Positions 1-47,639 are shown, numbered from the stretch's first letter. The stretch is 64,000 bases of DNA from Trematomus loennbergii (GCA_012861695.1 JAAOOA010000116.1:26010970-26074969); one strand, 5' to 3'. The notes: a model not told the origin generated them from the sequence alone. Program-made: numbers and translations.

Positions 1-198
1 GGCCATCCAATTATTTTAGCCGGGCCAGCTAAAATAATTGGTCGTGCTTTTTACAGCGCCACGGCTTCAACAGATGACATTTTTTATGTATTTATTGTCA
101 AAGCATTTAATATATTCATTGCTATCGGGATGTTAAGAGCATTCCATGGAATATAACAAAAAGTGTTTCTGAAGTGAATTACCTACCCCCACCTTTAA
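1..198 (-). repeat. TTAA-target MITE, copy cut by the window edge
   Basis: Reverse-complement copy of the element at 17463-17842. It ends in CTACCCCCACCT followed by TTAA at 195-198, the same end and target as the complete copy. The other end lies outside the window. No coding capacity is visible. Confidence 0.75.
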
Positions 199-229
199 GA
201 ACAATGGTTATAAGAGGCGCACACACTTC

Positions 230-620
230 TCAGTAAGTCCGCCAGGTGGCAGTGTTGCTCCAGCCCGCCGCGGTGCTTCCTCAGAGCCGCAGTGTGTCAG
301 TGCGCAGCGGCCGGACTCTCCTCCTCCTGAGCGCCGCTGTTCCCGGAGAGTCAGAATGCAGCCGGATCACAGCTGACCTCTCCCTCCGCTGAGCAGCTCC
401 TCTCCACCGGGGTGAAGGCAACAGGGAGCCCGGATTCCAACCCCACAGAGATTATTTTTGCAATCTGGTGTGGAGCTCTTCATGCTGCAGAAACAGAAAC
501 AGGGAGCAGCAACTTTAAATATAATTTTGTTTCTCACACAAACGTGCAACTCAACCCGCTTGGATAGTGTTTAGAGAGCGGAGGAGGAGGGAGGGGATGC
601 GGCGCGGCAGCACCTGATAT
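230..620 (+). promoter_or_regulatory. CpG-rich segment, putative promoter and 5' exon region of smAKAP
   Basis: This stretch is much richer in G+C and CpG than its surroundings (for example around 265-350 and 590-610). It is the only CpG-rich segment upstream of the smAKAP coding exon on the same strand. A candidate splice donor, AAAA|GTATGT, lies near 728-734, so a non-coding first exon could end there and join the exon at 3090. The link is inferred from position and composition only. Confidence 0.4.
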
Positions 621-1504
621 CTGGACAATCTTTACTTGAACGACCTTGGGTTCTACTCCTCTCTCTGGATTCTTTTATTTTTGTCGGAATGGAGAAAAAG
701 CACCCGCATTAGTCACACTCATTTAAAAGTATGTACAGCTACAGTATCACACTCATCCTGTTGACATGTTTAATCTCATGTTTGCGTTTCCCACTGAGGC
801 TCAGTTTGTGTTTTTCAAACAGTAATGTGGTTTAATTCAAATCCCAGCATGTCTGACAGATAGTGGATGCTCCCACAATTGAGGTGTATATCAACATTGA
901 GATGTTTTACAGGAATATAACAGAGGGTTTTGTGAGTGCACCTCCAAAATGTTGTTTGACTCTGAGGGAGACTCCCTGCTGACATGATTCACAGCCTGGT
1001 GTTGTGCAGCTTTTCTGAATGAATGAAGCACATGTTTGCAGAGTGTTCCAGGGCCTGTAGTCCTGGAGCCTGTCAGTGGAACAGATGGAGAGTCAGGCTC
1101 ACAGCAGCACAGCAACAGGGCACTCAGATAGAGACAGACGTCCCCGTGCCATGCAATACAAATTAGGGCGAGGAATTGAGTCACTGTGAGGTAGAGGTGG
1201 GGGGGATGAGTAACACTTGATGTGCAGAGCAGCAGTTAAAAAGTGACCCTGCAGAGGTGAGGCCTTGACCTGGGCTTGGGTCATACAGCTCCTGGTAGGC
1301 TGACTGATGGGAAATAAATGACTGAAATCCTCCCTCTATACTTATTTTATAATTTTTTGTTATTTTATTTATTTATTTTCATTTTATTCCAGTTTTATTC
1401 AGTCCTGCATTGGTATTACGTTTTCTTTTTAATCACAAAGCTATGTGTTACTCTGGTTATTACTTTTGTGGGGAGATAGTATTGTTTCTTTTAGTTGTAA
1501 ATTC
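621..1504. other. No gene seen
   Basis: AT-rich sequence with a T-rich run near 1340-1400. Short open frames here have no recognisable domains. It probably lies in the first intron of smAKAP if the CpG-rich segment is its promoter. Confidence 0.4.
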
Positions 1505-1730
1505 AACATTCAAAGGCTTTATTGTTATATGAACAGTGTCGATATGGCAATGAAAATGTTAAGTCCCAGGCTCCTTCAACAATGCATCATAAATATATGA
1601 CATTAAACAATAAAACACATTTTAAAAACAATGAAAATAGTGCAAGAAGAACAGAGTGCAAGATTATGTTGCAAGAACAACGTGCAAGTAATGGAGGTAA
1701 AGTAAACTATTTACATGTCAGTAAAAATAA
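1505..1730 (-). repeat. Interspersed repeat with GGCTTTATTGT tail
   Basis: The motif CAAAGGCTTTATTGTTATATG-like sequence, followed by CCCAGGCTCC, recurs near 43575-43660. The shared order of motifs marks two copies of one dispersed repeat. In reverse it reads as a retroelement-like 3' tail with CAATAAAGCC. The family is not identified. Confidence 0.45.
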
Positions 1731-2370
1731 ATAAATACAATTTGCTAAATAATGCAGAGAATTATGAAAGTGAACAAGTAATGCAGGATGTTAATCTTAA
1801 TAGGATAAGATAACAAGAAGCAGCAGTCCTATAGCCTGTGGCTTGTCTACGTGTCTGGTTTGTGAAGCAGTTCACTTTGAGAATGAAAAGTTCTATACTG
1901 TAAATACACAGGTCAAATGTACGATTGAGGGTCTTTGAGCAAGTTTTACGGTGTTGTGTATTTATGAAAACAATTTGATCGCAGGTTCCTCAACAGTGCG
2001 TTTACAAGACATAAAAAAGAAAAACGACAATAAAAACAACATTTGTCCTTGTTTGATGTTGCAAATGAAGCTGCTGTAATGCAAGTACAATTTCAGACGT
2101 TTAGTATAAATAAAGCTTGATTTGATCTGTTTGACTCTTTCTCTCTGCAGTTGCAATGAGGTTTCAGCAGGAAGCGAGAAGGTTCACACAGGGATGGGCT
2201 CCCAGCACCTTCTAGATCTCCCCCTCTAATGTGTCTCACATGTTCAGACATGGACGGGAGGGGGAGTGGATGACAGGAGCGCAGTGAGGGCGAGGGGAAG
2301 CACAGAGCTGAGCTGACCGTTAAAACGTCCATGTGTGACATCTCACTCAAAGTCTCTCCCACCCTACAGT

Positions 2371-3078
2371 AAGGCAAGGCAAAGTTTATACAGCACCTGT
2401 CAATTCAAATGCGGATACATATTATAAAATGGCATTTAACAGGAAAAAACTCTCATTAAAAAGCAAAGAGAATATAATAAACATAGATCCAGCTAATATA
2501 GAATAACACAGGTTTTATACAGTGCAGTGTAAGATATGAGTAGTTCAATTAAAAGCAGCGGAAAAAAGTCTTCAGCCCGGTTTTAAAAGTAGTAAGAGTT
2601 GTAGCGGACCTGCAGTTCTCTGGGAGTTTGTTCCAGATATTTGGAGCATAATAACTGAACACTGCTTCTCCATGTTAGCAGCAGAGCCTTCCCAGAAGAC
2701 CTGAGAGTTCTGGATGGTTCATAATGTATTTTGGCCCTAAACCATTCAATGCTTTATAAACCAGCAGCAGTATTTTGAAATCAATTATTTGACAGACAGG
2801 AAGCCAGTGTAAAGACTTCAGAACTGGAGTGATCCACTTTCTTAGTGTTAGTGAGGACTCGAGCAGCGGCGTTCTGAATCAGCTGCAGCCGTCTGATAGA
2901 TTTTTTTAGTGAGACCTGTGAAGATCCAGACTCCAAATCCTGCTGTGATATTATTCCTTTAATCCTAGATATATTCTTAAGGTGATAGTATGCAGACTTT
3001 GTAATTGTTTTAATGTAACTGTTGAAATTCAGATCTGTTGTTTTGAACATTGCTCAGCGCTGTCTTTTATTCGTTCCT
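2371..3078 (-). mobile_element. L2-like LINE 3' fragment, internally deleted
   Basis: The reverse strand encodes fragments such as SAYYHLKNISRIKG and RLQLIQNAAARVLTNTKKVD, nearly identical to the C-terminal part of the reverse transcriptase at 49066-50520. The 3' tail (GGCAAGGCAAAGTTTATACAGCACC) matches the tail of that copy. Segments present in the longer copy are missing, so this is a dead, internally deleted piece. Its 5' edge reaches the splice acceptor of the smAKAP exon. Confidence 0.85.
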
Positions 3079-3090
3079 TCTTGTTACAGT
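3079..3090 (+). promoter_or_regulatory. Splice acceptor of the smAKAP coding exon
   Basis: The pyrimidine-rich run from about 3062 ends TTACAG at 3084-3089, and the exon begins at 3090, 26 bases before the ATG. Most of the pyrimidine tract aligns with antisense L2 sequence (see the findings). Confidence 0.7.
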
Positions 3091-3115
3091 AAATCAATGC
3101 AACATCCTCCAGAGT

Positions 3116-3376
3116 ATGGGGTGTGTGAAATCCAAGAGGAGCGACTCTGCAGCCCAGAATGCAAACTCCAGAGTGGAAGGCAGGGCGAGGGGGGAGAAGG
3201 CCTATCTGGTGCACTCGGAGACGGGCTGGGTGGAGGGCTCCCCCCACACCAACCCCGTGCTGATGGAGTACGCTCACAGGCTGTCCGAGGAGATCGTGGC
3301 CCGGGCCGTGCAGCAGTGGGTGGAGGTGGACCGCCGCTACGGAGACATCCCATACATCGAGTGTGACGTGCCATGA
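3116..3376 (+). CDS. c2orf88: Small membrane A-kinase anchor protein (smAKAP)
   Basis: An intact 86-residue frame. The protein begins MGCVKSK, giving Gly2 for N-myristoylation and Cys3 for palmitoylation, the known membrane anchor of smAKAP. Residues about 48-70 (VLMEYAHRLSEEIVARAVQQ and onward) form the amphipathic helix that in the family binds the type I regulatory subunit of protein kinase A. The tail YGDIPYIE matches the conserved smAKAP C-terminus. Human smAKAP is about 95 residues, so the length fits. I chose the ATG at 3116, not the upstream ATG at 3050, because a strong acceptor (polypyrimidine tract then CAG) ends at 3089 and the myristoylation motif must be N-terminal. The whole coding region is in one exon, as in mammals. 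The protein should tether PKA-I at the plasma membrane and cell junctions. It lies tail to tail with HIBCH. Frame and key residues look intact. Confidence 0.9.
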   Translation: MGCVKSKRSDSAAQNANSRVEGRARGEKAYLVHSETGWVEGSPHTNPVLMEYAHRLSEEIVARAVQQWVEVDRRYGDIPYIECDVP

Positions 3377-3427
3377 CACGGGGAGGAGGGTCTCAGCCCT
3401 TGATACTTGAGGTGGTTCAACAAGGCC

Positions 3428-3433
3428 AATAAA
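3428..3433 (+). terminator. AATAAA polyadenylation signal of smAKAP
   Basis: A canonical AATAAA lies 52 bases after the stop codon. It would give a very short 3' UTR. Later signals could also be used. Confidence 0.5.
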
Positions 3434-4547
3434 CACCTTCAGTCAGAATGAATCCCTCTGCTGTGAATGAGCTGCCAGTAATTCAGTTTGACCTACTTTT
3501 GGATTGGATTACTCTTGGATTGAACCTAAAAACCTTCCTCCTCCTCCTCCTCCTCCTCCTCCAAAGCATCCCGCTCGCATTCCTGCGATTATCTGTAAAA
3601 GCTGGATTCTGTTGGTGTTCAGCTGGATGTGCTTCTAAGATCTTATTGGTTCTCTCTGTGGCTGGACTCAAAGCAAGAAGCTATCAGACATTGCTTGGAA
3701 ATGTAATGTCCCTCTTTGCAAAGCCTATCCCAGCCCTCGATGCTGTCCAGATGTCCCTCCTCTTACGGGGGGAGGTTATTAATAGATCCCTTCATTTGGT
3801 GGTATCATCAGGTACCCTAACCCTCCTTCAGCTCGGACAGAAACCCTGGCAGGCTGAACCCATCCTGTGGCCGAGCTGCAAAGAAGAGCTTCTTCCTCGA
3901 CTCTGCCCCCCCACTGCCATTAGGCTGTCTCCACAGGCCTCGCTACGAGTCCAGGAAATAATGTGCACAAATGATGTTTCCTGCACTCCAGGATATTTTG
4001 TTCAGACATTGTTTGGGAACTTTTTTCTGCTGATCTCTCAGCAGAACCTAAAGCATAAGAAAGGATTGACACACTTTCCAGAAGGATTTGGCTGGCAACA
4101 GAACTTGGTTTTCCTCAAAGTGTTTCAGGCCTGTTCTTTTGTCAATATTGTGTTATTTTAACCAGGAAATACTGCCCCATAGAGAAAGAAGCACAAATAT
4201 ACAAACCTCGATAACACATAGCACTTCAATCCAGTCCGTATGTGACTTCAAATACTTTGCTGCGGTTACATAACAGAGGGCAGCGATACTAACCAGGGAA
4301 GAGCAGATTTATTTGGAGAAGAGGTTCAGAACGACCAAAGCCCTTAAGAATGAGCTGGATCACATTCCACAGGTCAGCTCTGTGCACAAATGCTCTAAAT
4401 GATGTCATTGGGATTTGCCCAAAATTCAATTATTATTGCTAGCTTGTCTGTACTGCACATGATAGAGGACACACTTAAACTGCCACACAATTATTAAATA
4501 TCATTACAGCAGTAGGAATCAGTGAATATGAGAATACTTTCAATGTC
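3434..4547. other. Intergenic, no gene supported
   Basis: Contains a CTC/CCT trinucleotide run at about 3536-3561. A 237-codon open frame starts at 3448, but its product is low-complexity leucine-rich sequence without a domain and it overlaps the simple repeat. I see no exon or RNA gene. Confidence 0.5.
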
Positions 4548-5040
4548 TATAAAACATTTTAATCACACTTTTAATCTGCTTATAGCACTGTATTATTAGG
4601 TCAAAAGTCCTTGTTAATATTCATAATGCTTTAAGACAATGAACATCACACATAAAGCATTTTCTAATGATTAAGGTCATGTATCAAAATAAGATTTTTG
4701 AAATGCTGGTCACTCATTAAGCTTTAGACTTTTTACATACCTTAAAAAAAAAAGACTATTTTAAAATAACTTTTAAGCAGCTTGTAATATATTATATCTG
4801 CCTATTCCTCAGGATAGATAACAGATCGAGCATTATAATGTTTCGCAACAATGGGAATTTATTATTGTACTTACAAAAAAAGAGTCAGTGAGTGAGCAGT
4901 ATTTATAAAGTATAATGATAAAAGTCATCAGCAAATGCATTATAATGTGTTATTATTGTTATAAAGCTGTATTCATATTTATGGGTGCTCATAACTATAT
5001 GACAGTGCTATAAGCAGATTATAAAGTATTATAAGTATGA
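4548..5040. repeat. Palindromic MITE-like repeat
   Basis: The left arm (AATCTGCTTATAGCACTGT at about 4573) is repeated in inverse at the right (ACAGTGCTATAAGCAGATT at about 5002), with AT-rich sequence between. The arms are imperfect. It is probably a non-autonomous DNA element. Confidence 0.6.
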
Positions 5041-6358
5041 TGCATAATAGAAATACAAATTGCAAGTAAATACTTCAACACAAGCCAATAAGCCATATAA
5101 AACAGTGGTGGAAGTCTTTCCCTCCACTTGCCTTTTCTGTTACAGTTACTGTATTGACAGAAAACTGGCAAACAACAAGGTATCACACAGTTGATACAGA
5201 TTGTATTTGGGAAATCTAACTACTGCAGATGTCAAATGCTTATTTTAGTGAAGAGCAGCATCATAGAGGGTGCAGTGAGGACGTATCTCTGTAGGCAGAC
5301 ACGTAAATACAAATTGTAAGAGCTTCCTCAACAAAAAGCAATGAGATTTCTCCATTGGATTTTGTTGCAGGAAATAATCTCTGTGGCAAACACGCGTTTA
5401 TGATATACTGCAAGATATGCTCCACATATTAACACCACTTTTATAATAGAAGCGCAATCGCCAGAAATAACAAATAAGCAAATACAAATCTTGCTCCATC
5501 TTTACTTCACCTCCGCTAAGCTAAAAGTGGCTAATGTTCGACGTGATGACGTTTAGGAGTCTCAATTAGCCAGTTGATAGTAACCAACATTTTTGAGACA
5601 CGTAAAAAAGCTTAAGACATCGTGTGTTGACCACATATCTTATTTCAGGAATCATACAAAAAGTAATTTAAAAAACATCGACTTCAAGACAAGGGAGCTC
5701 GGAAGTGCTAAAATGCTATCTCTATTAATGGGTTCACAAGGTAATGATTTATTTCTCCAAAAAAACTTCATATGATCGCCTCCCCCACACACGTCACTCT
5801 TATCAACTCCTAAAACATAATCCGCATTGACAGATTAATCTGCTGGGGTCGTCCCAAACATGTTGTGAACACACTGGAGATTAGGGATGACCCGCCATAC
5901 TCTTCATGCTTAATCTGAGGCCATTTGTTTAGCTTTACATCAAATGATAAAGGTGAATGTCTGTTGTGTTCTGTACATTTTGAGTTAAAATAAAACGAAA
6001 GGCCTGTTTCAATAGCACAAGAGCTGGTGGCAGTGTGAAGAGAGTGTGGACGTTGGGTCAGTTTTATAGTCCACATGCTGGAGGATAATGGGTCATTTTA
6101 AAACGACACATTTATTTCTTATTTCTAAGTTGATTGATATCAGGCTCTACTGTGATGTGATCACTGCTAAAAGTTTAAAAGTTCACAAAAGATTCAGTTT
6201 CTGTAACTTGCAAAGATCAGGTCTGAGGTTTGAATTAGATTTTCCTTCAGACAGCCGTGTTAAAAAAACGGTTTAAAATCTGCTTCTCTGTGAACGCCTG
6301 TCTTCATCCAACATCCGTCTTCCTTTTGAGGCTTTTACCACTGACTGAAAGGCTGCCA
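5041..6358. other. Intergenic, nothing recognised
   Basis: AT-rich sequence without repeat ends, exons or RNA genes that I can support. Open frames of 60-90 codons here look random. Confidence 0.4.
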
Positions 6359-6802
6359 ATAGAGAGCCAAAGTCCCTCCCTTTCCGGTGGAACTCCATGG
6401 GACCTTATTTGGGAAAAATTATGTATTGAAGTCAATGGCGAGAGAAAAGTTATCTTTCGATCCCGTTTGAATTGTGCCACGAATTACACATATGATGTTT
6501 GTCAATTTAAAAGATATTTTCCAAGTAAAAAAAGTCACAGTTTGTCGTAAAACTGTGAAGTTACACTTATTTGCGTGTGAAACCGCTCAATGAACTACAT
6601 CTCTGGTCTCGCACAATACACGTCACCAACACCAGATTGAGGTGAAAAGTATTAAATGAGGTGGAAATCATTACAGTTTGGGCATGTTGAGAGCTGCTAA
6701 TACACAAAAGGGGAGTTAGTCGGTTCCGTAAGAGCCAGCATGCGGGACCGGCTGTACAAGGTTTCTGTGAGTGTTAAATGAGTGTAATGTGTAACATTAA
6801 CG

Positions 6803-8523
6803 CAGTGTTTCTCAAAGTGGGGGGCGCAGAGGCATGACAGCTTCTGGTGCTAGCGAGCTACGCTAACGGATATAAGGAGATTTTTCAACAACAAGGTGGA
6901 AGAGAGTCCTCTCCTGTCAGACTGAGAGACTCAGTGAACTAAAGCACTCTCTCAGTGTTTAGATCGTTAACTTTAGTCTAAGTTATCTCAGTGGGTCTCA
7001 AACGGTTTGGTCACGATTAATGTAAACAATTATTTCCGAGGCACACGTTTATATGATCATATAGTTATAAAAAAATAAGAGAATAAATGAAAAACAGGTT
7101 TGAAATACTATGACAGTAAAAAAGAATAAAGTTTAAAAGGGAGTGATTTGTAAAATATCCATAAAGAAAAAGTAAATCTGTTTACAGTTCTGTTTCATAT
7201 GGATGTTGAGAGATGTATCCATAGATCTCTTCATTTTGCTCTCAAAGTGCACCAGATTGATGCTTTTAACTTCAATATTAAACCAGCTTCCAGAGGGAGC
7301 ATGCCCCGGACCCCCCTATGTGAGGTCCACACACCACCTAAAAATAGCACTTTACCCCTGCTTACACCTATATGCCGTGAGCTGATTATCGAGCCTTCAT
7401 TGTAACAGTCGCGGGTACACTGTATTTGCGTGGGGATTGTTGCAGTAGAACATTCCACTGTAGTGACCGGTACATTAATGGGAAACCCTAACGGACCGTC
7501 CACACAGCAGCGTTAAAAAATCTTGAAACGCTTCTGCCCATTCACTTTGAATGGGGTGACGTCACTTTCCCTCACTTTTCGCCGAACTGCATTGTGGGCA
7601 GGCGAGCAGAGATTTTCAGGATTTTCAGGATTCAAAGTTGAGCAATGTTCAACTTTTGAGGCTGAGGTGGAAGCGTCAGCCAATCAAATCCCGTGTACGC
7701 AAATCTGACAGTTCAAGCTCTAGCCAATCAAACGGCGTGTATGCTGGGAGAGACATACCGCAGGTCATTTCCTCATATTCCAAAAAATGGAGGAGAAATT
7801 AGCGGTAGGGAATCAATCACCCGGTGCTTTATGACCAGACCTACCGGGATATAAACCGGAGGAGCCAGGCATGGAGGGAGGTGGCAGAGGCAGTGGTAGG
7901 TTTTCGCCTGTTTTGGGAGTTTATATCCAGTTTACTTCAAACTTTTTTGCTTCGTATGTCGCGGGCGGGAGATTCATGTGATTGGTTGTTGGTGCCTTGC
8001 TCGCAAAAAATCCCCAAGCTTCAGATACGCCCACCTCCAAGATTTTTTTAACGCTGCTGTGTGGACGGTCCGTAAATGTTTGAGCACCCTCTATGAAACG
8101 TCACGCTACCCCACAGCACCCCCAAAAGAAATCTCTGGCGCCGCCACTGAGCCTGCAACCCCGTTTTGAAGAAATGTGCAGTGCAAAACAGGCTCATTGC
8201 AGCCACTAATGATGAGACACACTTTCTTGCCAAATATCAGCATTTTCTTTCTTTTCATTTTTTTGCACAGATTGCAAAGTGGCAAAGTATTATAACTTAT
8301 TGTTCTAGCAAAGGGATTGCACAATTGTATTATGTTTTTTCTTTTTTGACCACACAGAGCATTGTTTTATTATCACTGTTCTAGCAAAGGAATGCTCACA
8401 TTCATATTGATGTATTTTAATAAATGTTAACTTGGCCCATTACGTGACTATTTGTGTTGGGGGGGCCCGACTTTCTTTTTTCTCCAAAGGGGGGGCCTGA
8501 CAGACATTTTTTGAGAACCACTG
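6803..8523. mobile_element. hAT-type element nested in the long-TIR element
   Basis: It begins CAGTGTTTCTCAAAGTGGGG and ends TTTTTTGAGAACCACTG, typical hAT termini. It is flanked by an 8-base target duplication with one mismatch: CATTAACG at 6795-6802 and CGTTAACG at 8524-8531. Part of its interior (6955-7110) matches the hAT at 36699-38423. No intact transposase frame is seen. A separate MITE sits inside it at 7491-8073. Confidence 0.85.
7491..8073. repeat. MITE with ACGGACCGTCCACAC inverted ends, innermost of the nest
   Basis: The left end, ACGGACCGTCCACACAGCAG followed by CGTTAAAAAATCTTG, is mirrored at 8038-8073 with very few differences, giving a TIR of about 35 bases. A shorter relative lies at 31596-31922. 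No protein is encoded. Confidence 0.85.
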
Positions 8524-8740
8524 CGTTAACGTCAGCTAGCTAACATTAGCAAACAAGGTACACTCCTGTGTTTGTTTTAGCAACTAGTTTTCTGCGTACC
8601 TTGTCCTTGCCAACACTAATGTTATCCACAGCATACACAGCGATCACGCAGTTCTTAAGGAGAAAACTAGTTGCTAAAACAAAACACGAGTGTACCTTGT
8701 TAGCTAATGTTAGCTAGCTGATATTAACGTTACACATTAC
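8524..8740. repeat. Strong inverted repeat (hairpin) in the core of the long-TIR element
   Basis: The left arm runs about 8524-8600 (GCTAGCTAACATTAGC, AAGGTACACTC, TTTTAGCAACTAGTTTTCT). The right arm runs about 8660-8735 with the inverse of the same blocks, around a loop of about 60 bases. The arms are close to identical, so a cruciform or hairpin is plausible. Confidence 0.8.
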
Positions 8741-9179
8741 ATCATTTAACACTCACCTCGGCTCTTACGGAACCGACTAACCTTTTGTGTATGTACAGCT
8801 CTCAACATGCCCAGACTTGAAGTGATTTTCTCCTCGTTTAATACTTTTTGCCTCATTCTGAAAGAAAGAGGTGAAATGTGCCAACGTGACGGCCGTCTTG
8901 GTGTGTGGTGACGTGTATTGTGCGAGACCAGAGATGTAGTACATTGAGCGGTTTCACACAAAAAAAAGTGTTACTTCACAGTTTTACGACAATATATATA
9001 TTTTTTACTTGCAAAATTATCTTTTAAATTGACAAACATCATATGTGTGATTCATGGCACAATTCAAACGGGATCGAAAGATAACTTTTCTCTCACTATT
9101 GACTTCAATACATTCCGAAATAAGGTCCCATGGAGCTCCACCGGAAAGGGAGGGACTTCGCCTCTCTATGCTTCCGTAT

Positions 9180-12100
9180 TGGAACCGTGATTTGTTATAT
9201 TAGAGGTCACACATCTTTAATTATTTAATACCAGCAGGTGTTTCCACAGAGATGGGGGATGCTGGTAAATATGTCACCAACATTTAGGACGTATTCATCA
9301 GGAGGCGCAGGGTCTGCCTTTGCCAGTCAATGCAATAAGGGCTTAACCCTCTAATAACTGTGTCTATAAAATGTCAGAATAGCTGGTTTTATTCAACGAT
9401 TTCTGACATTTCATAGAAAAACGGTCACAACTTGTATTCAACAATTGATTTATAATACAAATAAATGTAACGTCCCATGGATGTTAAGTTTACTAAAATA
9501 TATGACAACAAAGCATCAATTCATTAGCTTAGAAACTATCAAAACAAATCATTGATTATTACAAGTAGTTGCAATTTGTTTTCTCTCAATCGATTTATTG
9601 TTTAAAGAGTTGCTTATCAGATGTTTGGCAGCCACACCAACAGTAACATTTAACCTGTTAACCTACATTACTAACCCTACAGTATTTGGAAAATTCAAGC
9701 AATTGACTGATCTGTTAAAAAATTTTAAACAATGTCCTAATCCTTTTATTATATCAAAGTTTCAAGAAGCTTGTCTAAAGTCAGGCCACGATTAGCCAGA
9801 AACAGATACTTCTCTGTGTTTTACAAAGTGACCCAAACACAGCAGCAGGGGAATGTGGCTGTCTATAAAGAGGAACACACACAGATAAGCAGGGGCAGGA
9901 CTCACCTGCTCTCTTCACTCCTTATCTGCTGCCAAAGGAGTGAGAAATGCCCCCTGGGAATCAGCGGTAAGATGAAACACATCGGCCTGTGAACATATCA
10001 TCATTAATAACTTAAAAGGTGTGACTTTAGCCCAATGTTCATTTATTGTACATACAGTATGTGTGAAAACTGATGCCAATAAATCGGATGTATGCCTTCT
10101 TTCATTGGAGTACCTGGAGATTATTTACTAAACCTCTCTGAGGTGCTTTCCAACCTGAGTGTCCCCTTACAGTGTTTGTTTATAACACCTGCTGCGTCCT
10201 GTTGAGTGAACACACGTCCTGTTGAGTGAACACATATCGGTTTAAAGTTCAGCTTGATGAAGAGCAAACAGAAGGATTTACAAGAGACTGCTGGCCAGCG
10301 GCTGTTTGAAGCAGAGAGGAGTTTATCTGTGACGCAGACAGGAACAGTCTCTGTTTATGGCAGCTCGTTGGTCATAAAGCATGTGGAGGTCAGACTGTCT
10401 CACTGCTGCTCGAATATGAAACACAAACAGAGTGGGAGGGTTTCTAAAAATGTTGTCTGTTAAAATGACCTGTTAAAAAATGTTATCAGTAACCTAATCA
10501 CATAATTAAATTAGCGTAATAACTTTTTGTCTACCTTAATGTCAAATTAGGACAATAGAACATTAATATCAATAAGATAGCTTTACTGAAGTGTATTCTG
10601 TAAGACAAAGGAGCAATGTAACGTCAGAAAATAAGATATTTTAAATAAAAAAAATTGTCCACAAAAACGGCCTTTCTATTAGCATTTTCAAACATTAGTC
10701 AACAATGAAAGTGCAAAACACAAACTAAAGTTTACAAAGAACAAATACATGTGTGCGTTTCATAATATTTGGTACTTTATTTAAAAAATGTATTTTAGAA
10801 TTGTAATCCTGCTAGTAATTGTAATTTAATTATTTTAAATTGTAACAGTAATCTGATAGATATTTTTTCTCTAACTGTAATGGAATACAGATACCGTTTT
10901 TAGTATCCTGTTACATGTAATCTGTTTCTCTCATTTCCTGCTCACACTTAAGAGGCTAATATTAAAATAAGTGTAATAGAGACAGACTAGAATGTGATGC
11001 ATGCAGGTAGAGAAAACTGTTGCCAACACTAAAGGTTTATTACCCAACATGCAACTGCAATAAAAGTTTCCTTTGTAGACTTCTTATCTGAGCTGCTGCT
11101 GATAAACTATAACAGGTCATAAAGCACCCACCCTGAATAAATGAAGTTCTTTCACACACTCAACAAGAAAACTTCATGTTACATTACCAACTGTCTTTAT
11201 TGCCCGCTTGTAATGTATGGGGATACCTACTGAAAAACAGGGATTTAGTCAACTTTAAACACAAACTATCACACACATACAGAACTGTATTTGTCATATA
11301 ACAATCATGTTAATGCTTCCAGAAATAGGGCTGCGCAATTAATTGGAATTGTATCGAAATCACAACATGGACTAGCTCGATGTTCAAACTGCAGGAACCA
11401 CAATATTGTTTAAAGGTTAAATATATGTTAAAATAATATTTTAATGAGATGCGGAGATATCCTGGCCTCCAAATAGTATTCTACAGACTAAACAACACAT
11501 ATTTGTGAGGAAGAAATAATCACATCATGATCATTTTAATAAATCTTTCGATGCTAAAGGGAATACTAATGCTAAAATGATCAATCCCTCCTATTGCAGT
11601 CGCTATATCAGTAATATATTTCAAATCATGCAGCCCTCTTCAGAACCTATATTGATACACTTCTAAACCAGCCACTGAAAATGGACAAATACTGGAAAAA
11701 GACTAAACAAAACGGGAGAAATGGATACATGATCTGCATTAGACTGAGTGACCACACTGCAGAAGATCAGATGAAACTGATCCAAGTCACATCAACAAAC
11801 ACCCACAGGAAATGTAATAAAGCACTCAGCGGTGAGATCATCGCTCCTCCATGTATTCCTGTTTATGCTGCTGTGCGGCACATACCTTGCATTTGCAGCA
11901 AAAGAGAGTTACTGCTGTACAAAACATTCTGCAGAGCCAGTTTACTCCAAACATTTCTCATGTGTGACACAGGGCAGCTGCTCACTACCTCTTCTGCTAC
12001 TATTTTAGATTTGTGAACATGAATCAAACCTTCTTCTCTTTTCCTCCACTGCAGAGGAGCAGCCTGGATTGTCCTGTAAAATGTCAGAACAGTATTTAAA

Positions 12101-12215
12101 GATATAGTCAGAGTACGTAAGTTTATGTAGTTCTTTCTCTCCTCAGCAGTACAGCCCTCTCACAGGGCCAAGCACACAGGGGGGGGGGTTTGGTGTGGGT
12201 ATGAAGTGTTCAGCA
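9180..12215. other. Intergenic between smAKAP and HIBCH; possible HIBCH 3' UTR at the right
   Basis: No gene is supported. A short tandem duplication (CGTCCTGTTGAGTGAACACA, two copies) lies at about 10195-10235. The rightmost part is probably the HIBCH 3' UTR. In minus orientation, AATAAA signals occur at 11196-11201 and 11036-11041, but I cannot tell which is used. Confidence 0.45.
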
Positions 12216-47589
<35,374 letters not shown>

Positions 47590-47639
47590 TATTATATTTG
47601 TATTATGTCCTGTAGCAGGTAACTGCACTCTCTGATACC

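Larger units (their letters stand above)
6359..9179. mobile_element. Long-TIR DNA element, copy 1, with nested insertions
   Basis: The ends are inverted repeats of about 250 bases. The left starts ATAGAGAG, then AAGTCCCTCCC and the GGTGGA.CTCCATGGGACC block. The right ends with the inverse at 9125-9179. Two more copies lie at 26467-28500 and 50786-51922. The core carries a hAT element (6803-8523) and a strong hairpin. No transposase is visible, so the element is non-autonomous. Confidence 0.8.

Noticed and set aside
3029..3436. Open frames antisense and frame-shifted to smAKAP
   Set aside because: Shadows of the real frame caused by GC-rich sequence.
3448..4161. 237-codon plus-strand open frame after smAKAP
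   Set aside because: Starts in the smAKAP 3' flank, runs through a CCT trinucleotide repeat (poly-Leu) and shows no domain or protein-like conservation.
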